A DNA stretch of 64,000 nucleotides from Ignatzschineria sp. F8392. GTDB lineage: Bacteria; Pseudomonadota; Gammaproteobacteria; Cardiobacteriales; Wohlfahrtiimonadaceae. The notes under the pieces were generated by a model. That model saw only the letters and a program-made list of their open reading frames with translations, had not been told where the DNA came from and made no database searches. Shown in pieces: positions 55,327 through 64,000 of the stretch. The translations under genes and the position numbers were made by a program. The DNA is taken from positions 310,001-374,000 of the forward strand of contig NZ_NEFF01000002.1 of the NCBI RefSeq assembly GCF_002252045.1, written 5' to 3'. Every line of letters starts with the position of its first letter. The first letter of the stretch is position 1.

Positions 55327-56325
55327 ATGTGTACAGCTATCAGCGTTAGATCTAAAGAAGGCCTTATCGCCGGAAGAACCATGGAATTTGGTTTTGACCT
55401 TAACTTCACCACAATTTTTCTCCCTCGCCAATATGAGATTGTAAAAAATAGTGGTACTGAAGGAGATAAGCTCACAACGCAGTATGCTTTTATGGGATCT
55501 AACTTCCTAGATCTTAATGGTGTCAATGATGGTATTAATGAACATGGTCTGATGGGAAGTATCAACTACTTTCCGGGTTATGCTAGCTACCAAGAGAAAG
55601 CATCTGGGACTAAGAAATATAGTCTAGGTCCGGAGAATCTCCTCTCATTTATTCTGGGTAACTGTAAAGATATCGATGAGGTAAAGGCGCTTATTAAAGA
55701 TGTAGAATTAATTGAATCTGTACAGGAAGCGTTAGGATTTACCCTTCCACTTCACTATGCGCTCTTTGATAAGGCGGGCAATGCTATTGTTATTGAACCT
55801 CAAGATAAAACGCTTTATATCCACGATAACCCTGTGGGTGTGATGACAAACTCCCCTGATTTTCAATGGCACTTAACCAACTTACGTAATTACGTGAATA
55901 ATTCACCCGTTAATAGTGATTCTGTAACATTACGTGACACAACATTTACTAAGTTTGGTCAAGGAACTGGACTTGCGGGCATTCCGGGAGACTTCACTCC
56001 GCCAGCACGATTCGTTCGAGCTGCATTTTTTGCCGGTAATATGCCAGAACAAGAGACGAGTGCAAAAGCAGTTAATCAAGCATTTCATATCCTCAATAAC
56101 TTTGATCTTCCACTAGGCTCTACAGTTGATCACAATGCGCCTAAAGAGAGCCAATGTGAAATCACATTCTATACAGCAGTAATGGATAGCAATACCTTAG
56201 AGTATTACATCAAATCACACTTAGAACTCAACATTCATCGCCATCGTTTAACCGATTTTGATTTCGATTCTAAAGAGAAGATTATTCATCCACTAGATAA
56301 ACACACAACCTTTATTGAGGCATAA
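55327..56325 (+). CDS. Choloylglycine hydrolase family (linear amide C-N hydrolase)
   Basis: A 332-aa Ntn hydrolase of the bile salt hydrolase/penicillin V acylase family. Cys2 directly follows the initiator Met and would be the N-terminal nucleophile after Met removal. Conserved R17 (GRTMEFG), N71 region (NDGINEHGL), N175 (GVMTNSPDF) and R228 (GIPGDFTPPARFVR) are present; position 20 is Glu where classical members have Asp. No signal peptide, so cytosolic, unlike periplasmic Gram-negative acylases. Possible substrates are conjugated bile salts, penicillin V-like amides or N-acyl-homoserine lactones. AAGGAG lies 8 bp before ATG. Confidence 0.9.
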   Translation: MCTAISVRSKEGLIAGRTMEFGFDLNFTTIFLPRQYEIVKNSGTEGDKLTTQYAFMGSNFLDLNGVNDGINEHGLMGSINYFPGYASYQEKASGTKKYSLGPENLLSFILGNCKDIDEVKALIKDVELIESVQEALGFTLPLHYALFDKAGNAIVIEPQDKTLYIHDNPVGVMTNSPDFQWHLTNLRNYVNNSPVNSDSVTLRDTTFTKFGQGTGLAGIPGDFTPPARFVRAAFFAGNMPEQETSAKAVNQAFHILNNFDLPLGSTVDHNAPKESQCEITFYTAVMDSNTLEYYIKSHLELNIHRHRLTDFDFDSKEKIIHPLDKHTTFIEA

Positions 56326-56401
56326 ATCAGACCTCTCGTAATGGTATTACCTGTATATCTATCTGTATACTTTACAATCTGCTTGATATAGATAATTAAA
56401 A

Positions 56402-56430
56402 AGCTCACTTCAATTTGAAGTGAGCTCTTT
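56402..56430. terminator. Bidirectional terminator
   Basis: GCTCACTTCAA (56403-56413) and TTGAAGTGAGC (56415-56425) are perfect arms, with T-runs on both sides. It separates the convergent amidase and lipoprotein genes. Confidence 0.85.
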
Positions 56431-56494
56431 TCTATCCCTTAAATAGCCATCAGGCTACTCTACAAATTAGATGGTCTAATTGCTAGATGATTGG

Positions 56495-57043
56495 CTATCG
56501 AATATTTGCTTTTTTGAGAGCTTCTAACAATTGACGAATATTTTGCTGTGCAGTTAAATTACGAGCATCGATCGCTCTTGCCGTTCCAAGATAGGAGACT
56601 TTTAAAGGTGCTTCCGCCTCAGTTCTAATATCTTGATTAAATAGAACTCTTCCTGTCGTCGCATCAACGAGCTGATAATTGACTTCCATAATTGTTGGGA
56701 AATGTAATCCAATACTTAATTGGCTAAATTTTAACACCGTCGCTTTTAAGTTCGCTTCTCGCTTCGTACCATTAAAGAGCTGTGATTGATCGAGGCTCTC
56801 TTGAAGCGCTTTTGCAAACGTCGATTTAAATTCTGCCTCAAAATGATTTTTATTCTCTAAATTAAAGAAGAAGTCATCACTCGGTGCATTTGATGCAATA
56901 TTGACAGAGACATCTCCTAAGTGCATTGGGATTCTCTCCGCTTCTGTAACAGCGATCGACTCACCCTCTGGTGTATATTGAAAGTTGGCGACGGTACAAC
57001 CTGTCATCAACAGTGCAAGGGATAATAGAGCGAGTTTCTTCAT
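56495..57043 (-). CDS. Small lipoprotein of unknown function
   Basis: A 182-aa lipoprotein with signal peptide and lipobox MTGC (Cys16). The body is an alpha/beta domain: an FKSTFAKALQESL helix, the strand pair LKATVLKFSQLSIG and MEVNYQLVDATTGRVLFN, then AQQNIRQLLEALKKANI at the end. The layout is like YajG or ABC-transport auxiliary lipoproteins, but I do not recognise a specific family. It stands between the amidase and groEL, with AGGAG before the ATG. Confidence 0.7.
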   Translation of the reverse strand: MKKLALLSLALLMTGCTVANFQYTPEGESIAVTEAERIPMHLGDVSVNIASNAPSDDFFFNLENKNHFEAEFKSTFAKALQESLDQSQLFNGTKREANLKATVLKFSQLSIGLHFPTIMEVNYQLVDATTGRVLFNQDIRTEAEAPLKVSYLGTARAIDARNLTAQQNIRQLLEALKKANIR

Positions 57044-57242
57044 TACTGATTCTCCTAATGTTAATAAAATGATGTAGCTATAGTGGCTATCGATTACCTC
57101 ATTGTAGCGTAAAAATTAACTGATAATTTATTAAAATTACCAATACTCCCCCACACTTCTATAAAACTACAAAATAAGATCTTGTATCTCTTTTCATTCT
57201 TCCCTGAATAATCCTCCGCTATAAAGAAATTTTCTACACTCT

Positions 57243-57273
57243 AAAAAAAAGGGCCGCACATCGTGCGACCCTT
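57243..57273 (-). terminator. Terminator after groEL
   Basis: On the minus strand AAGGGTCGCAC pairs with GTGCGGCCCTT around GAT and ends in eight T. Confidence 0.93.
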
Positions 57274-57332
57274 CTACTTAAGTTACTCTTATTTTTTAAT
57301 CTATCCCGAATAAGAAAGGGATTAGAGTGATA

Positions 57333-58991
<1,659 letters not shown>

Positions 58992-59014
58992 CTATGTTTA
59001 AATTCTTCTATAAC

Positions 59015-59053
59015 TTTGATCTGTTAGTTTGATCTGTTAACTATGATCAGTTA
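59015..59053. repeat. Tandem repeats in the groES-groEL spacer
   Basis: TTTGATCTGTTA occurs exactly at 59015-59026 and 59028-59039 (period 13), and a third copy with mismatches (TATGATCAGTTA) is at 59042-59053. Confidence 0.8.
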
Positions 59054-59133
59054 GAGGTTGAATTAATCTAATAAGTGATAAGAACATCATCTCTATATCT
59101 ATGTAAATAGAGTCTCATCTACGTTATAAGCTA

Positions 59134-59424
59134 TTAACCCTCGATAACCGCCATGATCTCATCTTCACGCATAACGAGTAGCTCTTCGCCTGCGACCTCT
59201 ACTTCAGAACCTGAGAATTTACCGAAAAGAACTTTATCCCCAACTTTGACATCTAAAGTCTTTACTTCACCACTTGCCAATACCTTACCGTTACCTACAG
59301 CAAGAACGACACCGCGTGAAGGTTTCTCTGTAGCAGTTCCTGGAAGAACGATACCACCTGCAGTTTTAAGCTCTTCTTCTTCACGTTTGATGATTACTCT
59401 GTCATGTAAAGGACGTAATTTCAT
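59134..59424 (-). CDS. groS: Co-chaperonin GroES
   Basis: A 96-aa Gro[19 protein letters not shown], the mobile loop [15 protein letters not shown], and VLFGKFSG. It caps the GroEL ring. Length is standard (97). GAGGAA precedes the ATG. Transcription should begin at the sigma-32 promoter about 165 nt upstream. Confidence 0.99.
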   Translation of the reverse strand: MKLRPLHDRVIIKREEEELKTAGGIVLPGTATEKPSRGVVLAVGNGKVLASGEVKTLDVKVGDKVLFGKFSGSEVEVAGEELLVMREDEIMAVIEG

Positions 59425-59594
59425 AGTCTATTCCTCATTAAAAGATTCATTAAATGATTGTTAATTGCTACCTTAAAAGTGAGTCAATTAACGCTCCATA
59501 TGATGTTTTATCAATTGTTATTATCAGAAACCTTATCTAACTTGCCCTAGCAGAGGCTTATTTATAAGGTCTAGCCTGAGTTACGTCTTAATTG

Positions 59595-59620
59595 ATGGGG
59601 TCAATAAAAAGAGTTTCAAG
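59595..59620 (-). promoter_or_regulatory. Sigma-32 heat-shock promoter of groESL
   Basis: On the minus strand CTTGAAA (59614-59620), a 13-bp spacer and CCCCAT (59595-59600) match the RpoH consensus exactly, including spacing. The rest of 59425-59845 (421 bp between groES and the MATE gene) holds no gene. Confidence 0.92.
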
Positions 59621-59845
59621 TCTTTCCCCCCTCTTTTTTTCAATTTTGACTAATAAATGATCAACAATTAAGCGATTTTAGAACCCCCTCTTCAGCGTCC
59701 TAATAGATTCTCTGATAAGATTCCTTTTTCAATCCAGCGCAACACATCTTGGAAAAATTTTAATATCTTTTTCAAATTTTTTTCAAAAATAAATTTCAAT
59801 AAACATCGCAATAGTAATGAAATCGATTATAAGAGCCGATAAAAT

Positions 59846-61189
59846 ATGGGAAAAAACCTCTTCTTAGCTTGGAATAACCTTACCATTCATCGCCGAGTCT
59901 GGGCTTTAACGCTCCCGATGATCCTTTCAAACATCTCTGTCCCACTGGTAGGGACAGTTGATACCATGATTGTAGGTCATCTGAATGATGCAAATCAGAT
60001 GGCAAGTGTCGGTATTGGCAGCAGTATCTATCTCTTTCTAATCGCTATCTTAAACTTTCTACGCATGGGAACAACGGGCTTTACCGCACAGGCTTATGGC
60101 CATAAAAATGGAGGAATGATTCGCCTAATCCTCATTCAAGGCATTCTCTTAGCGCTTCTCTTAGCACTGATCCTACTACTTCTAGCCTTCCCGATTACAA
60201 CACTCGCTTTTTCAATTATCGATCCCGAACCTGCTCTTTATGACGGCGCCTCCCAGTTTTTTTCTTGGCGATTAATGGGAGCTCCGGCGGCACTGATCAA
60301 TTTTGCCTTAATCGGTTGGTTTTTAGGAATGCAAAATGCTCGTATTCCCTTCTATATGCTATTAGCCACCAATATTCTTAATATTCTCTTAACCTTACTT
60401 TTTATCTTAAAACTCAATCTCGGTATTACAGGTGTTGCTAAAGCGGCGGTAATTTCTGAATACTTTGGTCTTCTTGTCGGCCTTGCTATTTTGCCAAAAA
60501 TCTTGCTAAAAAATCGAGGAGAGTGGATCTTCTCACCTCTTAAAAAGTGGCATAACTGGCAATCTTTAATCTTTGTAAATCGAGATATCTTTATCCGTAG
60601 CTTAACACTACAACTTGCCTTCTTTTTAGTAACACTACAAGGCTCCCGGCTCGGCGGTGATATTGTTGCCGCAAATATGATTATTCTCAATGGTCTCTTT
60701 ATTCTCTCCTATCTCTTAGATGGATTTGCTCATGCTATCGAAGCATTAACAGGCCGAGCAATTGGTGAAAAGAGCCGAGACCAATTACGATCTGTCATGG
60801 TCGTCGCCGGTGGCTGGGCATTGATAATCACACTACTCTTCTTCTTTCTCTTTCTATTATGGGGAGATCAATTTATCAACCTGATCTCCAATATCGATGC
60901 TGTCCGAGAGAGCGCTTACCCGCTAATTCCTTATCTAACACTCCTCCCCTTAATTAGTGTTTGGAGTTATCTTCTAGATGGCCTCTTTATCGGCGCAACG
61001 CGTGCAAAAGAGATGCGCAATGCAATGATAGGCGCTTTTATAATCGCTTTACCGATCGGTATTCTACTAACCCCTTTTGGCAATGATGGATTATGGCTCT
61101 CATTCCTCCTCTTTATGCTGTTACGAGGTATTATTATGATCTATTTCACCTACCAAATTGAACAAAAGGAAGGCTGGATTGAGCATTAA
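59846..61189 (+). CDS. MATE family transporter, DinF-like
   Basis: A 447-aa, 12-helix MATE protein. RVWALTLPMILSNISVPLVG and GTVDTMIVGHL (residues about 18-50) are DinF-type, as is MGTTGFTAQAYG. DinF proteins are linked to oxidative and bile-salt stress protection in E. coli. The neighbouring lexA of E. coli is absent. It is divergent from groES and convergent with rppH. The Shine-Dalgarno is weak. Confidence 0.88.
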   Translation: MGKNLFLAWNNLTIHRRVWALTLPMILSNISVPLVGTVDTMIVGHLNDANQMASVGIGSSIYLFLIAILNFLRMGTTGFTAQAYGHKNGGMIRLILIQGILLALLLALILLLLAFPITTLAFSIIDPEPALYDGASQFFSWRLMGAPAALINFALIGWFLGMQNARIPFYMLLATNILNILLTLLFILKLNLGITGVAKAAVISEYFGLLVGLAILPKILLKNRGEWIFSPLKKWHNWQSLIFVNRDIFIRSLTLQLAFFLVTLQGSRLGGDIVAANMIILNGLFILSYLLDGFAHAIEALTGRAIGEKSRDQLRSVMVVAGGWALIITLLFFFLFLLWGDQFINLISNIDAVRESAYPLIPYLTLLPLISVWSYLLDGLFIGATRAKEMRNAMIGAFIIALPIGILLTPFGNDGLWLSFLLFMLLRGIIMIYFTYQIEQKEGWIEH

Positions 61190-61255
61190 AAAGAGCTCTA
61201 GAAGCCTCGAAAAGTCCCTAAAAGTCACCATTATAAATAGTGAAAATAGTGATAT

Positions 61256-61283
61256 AAAAAAAGCACGTTTAATACGTGCTTTT
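61256..61283 (-). terminator. Terminator of rppH embedding its stop codon
   Basis: On the minus strand AAGCACGT and ACGTGCTT pair around a short loop and run into seven T. The last rppH codons and its TAA (61269-61271) lie in the 5' arm and loop. Confidence 0.85.
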
Positions 61284-61916
61284 CTCAATAATAATATGTT
61301 GCTCTATATGTCGCTCTTCAAAAGAAATTCTCTTCTCTCCATTTCGCTCTTTGAAAGTCTGCTTGCGAGAGTGCATTCTAAAGAGGGAATGACGTCTTCG
61401 TGAGCGTAAATCTTTAGGTTTTTTAGGAACCGTTCTTTCAAAAATCAAAGGGGCAAGCTCTGTTAGCGCTTTATCATAAACTTTACGTTTAAAATGAATC
61501 ACATCGCGCAATGGTAACCAATAATCAACCCACTTATAGTGATCAAACTCGGGATGGTCCGCCGCATTCAGATTAAAATCCGCTTCCTCACCGATAAATT
61601 CGAGCATAAACCAGACCTGCTTTTGGCCGATACATGTTCTCTCATTCATATGATTTCGGCGAATCAAATTGTGGGGTAAACGATAACGTAACCACCGATC
61701 TGTTCTACCTAAAATTTTAATATGTTCAGGGCGTAATCCAACTTCCTCATAAAGCTCTCTATACATGGCTTCTTCCGGCGTCTCATTTGGATCAATTCCC
61801 CCTTGTGGAAATTGCCAAGCATCTAATTGACCGATGCGATGACCCCAGAATAACTGCTGATTTTGATTACACAATATGATTCCAACGTTTGCCCGAAAGC
61901 CATCATTGTCTATCAT
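61269..61916 (-). CDS. rppH: RNA pyrophosphohydrolase RppH
   Basis: A 215-aa Nudix enzyme that removes pyrophosphate from 5'-triphosphate RNA and so triggers RNase E decay. The Nudix box runs from G39 to G60: E45, then R53-E54 and E57-E58 ([10 protein letters not shown]). The N-terminal [13 protein letters not shown] is RppH-specific. The C-terminal basic tail (about residues 165-215) is longer than in E. coli (176 aa). It is alone on its strand here; ptsP, often next to rppH, is absent. Confidence 0.95.
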   Translation of the reverse strand: MIDNDGFRANVGIILCNQNQQLFWGHRIGQLDAWQFPQGGIDPNETPEEAMYRELYEEVGLRPEHIKILGRTDRWLRYRLPHNLIRRNHMNERTCIGQKQVWFMLEFIGEEADFNLNAADHPEFDHYKWVDYWLPLRDVIHFKRKVYDKALTELAPLIFERTVPKKPKDLRSRRRHSLFRMHSRKQTFKERNGEKRISFEERHIEQHIIIEKSTY

Positions 61917-62478
61917 TTTGTGCCTTTATCTAAAAATTAAAATATCAACTCTATTGTTCCACAAGGCGCCTTTAAAGCCAAATCTTATTTAAAATAGAAG
62001 TAGGGAGCCTCGCTAAAATGGGCTGTTAGATGTGATAGTCATCTCTTATCTAAAAGATAGAGAGTATCAAAGATAATAAGAGCTTATAAGTAGATTAGTC
62101 AATTTATACAAAACTTATTAAAAGCTTACGAGGAACTTACGGAGGTCTTTTAAAAAGATATAGATGAACGCATCACTATTTTATAAATAGCTTAGATAAA
62201 TAGGCGCACAATAGATTTGTAATAAAATGACTAAAATAATAATTTGAATAACGATTGGAATAATTATTTTAATAACCCCCAACCTACCCTATTTCTTGTA
62301 TGATGATTTTATATATGATGTTATGTGATGAAAAGAATGTTGAGAGATGAAGCATTGAGATCCATCTTTCTAACTGGGAATCCATCATCAAAGTTAATTG
62401 TAGATAGTAAAGATTATCTACCAAGATTCCCACTCTTATCTTTCTACTTAAGATCTCTGCTTAAGCAAAGGAGTTACG
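61917..62478. other. 562-bp intergenic region before the SDR gene
   Basis: AT-rich, no supported ORF, RNA gene or strong hairpin. It must hold the promoters of divergent rppH and the SDR gene. I saw no clear promoter. Confidence 0.5.
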
Positions 62479-63234
62479 ATGTTTTCATTAGATAAACAGA
62501 TCGCAATGGTGACAGGTGGCGCAAAAGGTATCGGGCGCGGCATTGTTGAGGCACTTATTGAAGCTGGAGCAACCGTTATTATTGCGGATATCGATACCAC
62601 TGCCGGCAATAATACAGCAAAAGAGTTAGGTTGCGATTTTGTCGCATTAGATGTTACGAATCAAGCCCTCTGCCAAACGCGTATCGAAGAGGTGATCGAA
62701 AAGTATGGTAGGCTCGATATTCTCTGCTCCAATACCGGTATCTTTCCTCAGGCAACCATAGAGGAGATGACGGAGAAAGATTGGGATTTTATGCAAGAGG
62801 TCAATGTCAAAGGAACCTTCTTTATTGTCCAAGCAGCCCTTAAAGTGATGAAAAATCAAGGTTATGGACGCGTGATTATTACATCATCTATTACAGGAAA
62901 TATTACGGGATTCCCCGGATGGAGCCATTATGGAGCATCTAAGGCGGCTCAATTAGGATTTATGCGTAGCGCTGCTCTCGAATATGCTCGCTTTGGCATT
63001 ACAGTGAATGCAGTTCTACCCGGCAATATCTTAACGGAGGGACTCGAAGCACAAGGGGAGACTTATCTCAATCAGATGCGTGCGACAATCCCGACACATA
63101 CATTAGGCGAACCTAAAGATATCGGTTATGCCGCAGCTTTTCTGGCATCGAAAGAAGCTAAATATATTACAGGACAAACCATTATTATCGATGGTGGACA
63201 GATTCTCCCAGAATCACCGGAAGCACTACTCTAA
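62479..63234 (+). CDS. SDR family oxidoreductase
   Basis: A 251-aa classical short-chain dehydrogenase: cofactor motif TGGAKGIG (residues 12-19), D38 in ADIDT (suggesting NAD rather than NADP preference), NTG at 85-87, and the tetrad N109, S137, Y151, K155. It resembles FabG-like or UcpA-type 3-oxoacyl/sugar-alcohol dehydrogenases. Substrate unknown. AAGGAG lies 6 bp before the ATG; a terminator follows. Confidence 0.88.
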   Translation: MFSLDKQIAMVTGGAKGIGRGIVEALIEAGATVIIADIDTTAGNNTAKELGCDFVALDVTNQALCQTRIEEVIEKYGRLDILCSNTGIFPQATIEEMTEKDWDFMQEVNVKGTFFIVQAALKVMKNQGYGRVIITSSITGNITGFPGWSHYGASKAAQLGFMRSAALEYARFGITVNAVLPGNILTEGLEAQGETYLNQMRATIPTHTLGEPKDIGYAAAFLASKEAKYITGQTIIIDGGQILPESPEALL

Positions 63235-63291
63235 CCACAAATATATCTGGATATTGAATATACGATATTTCTCCTATATTCATAGTTAAAT

Positions 63292-63334
63292 AGAGAGGGA
63301 GCGTATCTTTCAATATGCTCCCTTCTCTTTTTCA
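63292..63334 (+). terminator. Terminator after the SDR gene
   Basis: GGGAGCGTAT (63297-63306) pairs with ATATGCTCCC (63313-63322), extended by GAGA/TCTC, then a T-run. Confidence 0.85.
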
Positions 63335-63428
63335 TCCTACAGTGACCTGCCGTTACAATCTGCTGCCGATCATTGAAGACTCAGATCTCTATTCGATCTT
63401 AAAACTTCCCCTAGTTTATGAAGATCTA

Positions 63429-64000
63429 TTAGAGATAACTCTTGAATCTCTCTCGACCTAAATAGAGGCTTAAAAAGATTCCTAATGCACATAAGAAGAG
63501 AATGTAATAGGCAATAAACATTGGATGGAAATGCTCTGCAATCACCGGTACTAAGAAGGTTGTTAACCCTGCAAATACGGCATTACCAATATTGTATGAG
63601 AAGCCCATGCCAGTTAAACGCACATCTGCCGGAAAGAGACGAATGATAATCATCGGCACACAAGCAACGATCCCTAAGAAGAAGGAGGCGATGGCATAGA
63701 GGATTCCTACCTGCGTCAAATCACTACTGCCTAATGCGGTAAAGAAGATATAGCTTGTGATCGCAAGAAGCAGCGCAAACCCGAAAAGAGTTCTTCTCAA
63801 ACCGATTCGATCAACCAAGAATCCCGCCGCTAAACTCCCCACAATATTCATAAAAGTGGCGACTAATGCTGCTTTATTAACAAATCCCGCCTCCATATTA
63901 AAAACTTCTGATTTCATTAAGTTCGGGGCGAGCAGAACTAAAACAACCCCCGCAATCAGTAACCAAGTACTCAATGTCGCAATAAAGAGTTGAGGACGAA
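63429..64000 (-). CDS. MFS transporter, C-terminal part (cut by window edge)
   Basis: About 190 residues of a membrane protein whose reading frame stays open to the window end (RPQLFIATLSTWLL region), so the N-terminus lies beyond 64000. Six helices are visible. The motif GFLVDRIGLRRTLFGF (loop 8-9) and LFPADVRLTGMGFSYNIGNAVFAG are typical of the metabolite:H+ symporter (MHS; ProP/citrate-type) group. The transported solute is unknown. Position next to the SDR gene might reflect a shared catabolic role, but they converge. Confidence 0.8.
   Translation of the reverse strand, partial: RPQLFIATLSTWLLIAGVVLVLLAPNLMKSEVFNMEAGFVNKAALVATFMNIVGSLAAGFLVDRIGLRRTLFGFALLLAITSYIFFTALGSSDLTQVGILYAIASFFLGIVACVPMIIIRLFPADVRLTGMGFSYNIGNAVFAGLTTFLVPVIAEHFHPMFIAYYILFLCALGIFLSLYLGRERFKSYL

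Overview
The window is a contiguous chromosomal segment of a low-GC (about 40%, by eye) gammaproteobacterium. Gene content (EpmB, MiaA, CorC, PBP1b, RNase E, MinCDE, LptCAB, ExoI, MsbA, TolB-Pal, HemA, UbiD, SurA, KsgA, ProQ, ArgS-FtsN, GroESL, RppH) and a 6S RNA are typical of Gammaproteobacteria. The AT-rich base use and the mixture of Pseudomonas-like (LpoP, ArgS-SPOR) and reshuffled gene orders suggest a small-genome lineage such as Ignatzschineria/Wohlfahrtiimonas. That placement is inference, not proven. No phage, plasmid, IS element or CRISPR array was seen.

Layout. 1-8.5 kb: hflD, epmB, miaA, a lone TAXI-like periplasmic protein, tRNA-Asn, corC, then mrcB (PBP1b) with its probable lipoprotein activator lpoP. 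8.5-19 kb: rne, a peroxiredoxin, xerC, aspA, hslR, minE-minD, a 755-bp gap, minC and slyD. 19-26 kb: rpiA, lptC-lptA-lptB, sbcB, an EEP-family hydrolase, comF and 6S RNA. 26-35.7 kb: a small OmpA-like protein and the minus-strand run hemA-hpt-tolB-pal-msbA, then an Slp-like lipoprotein and ubiD. 36-44 kb: a pEtN-transferase/sulfatase-like membrane enzyme, a MATE transporter, a HAD protein, ksgA-ppx and a one-parvulin surA. 44-53 kb: proQ, argS-ftsN, ssb, 5-formyl-THF cyclo-ligase, a YccS-like FUSC protein and ppnN. 53-64 kb: an MFS transporter plus choloylglycine-hydrolase-family pair, a small lipoprotein, groES-groEL behind a clear sigma-32 promoter, a DinF-like MATE protein, rppH, an SDR and a truncated MFS gene.

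Working together. Much of the window serves the cell envelope: PBP1b with LpoP, LptCAB, MsbA, TolB-Pal, SurA, CorC and FtsN. RNA metabolism forms a second theme (RNase E, RppH, ProQ, 6S RNA, HslR). The MFS + amidase pair at 53.6-56.3 kb is the clearest accessory module and resembles bile-salt-hydrolase/transporter or N-acyl-amide-degrading cassettes.

The most unexpected pattern is not a gene. Nearly every longer intergenic gap carries short tandem duplications (period about 6-15 bp, many exact two-copy cases of 10-13 bp). They include the gap that splits minC from minD, the groES-groEL spacer, and positions just upstream of ribosome binding sites (ppnN, fau) or in a leader (ksgA).
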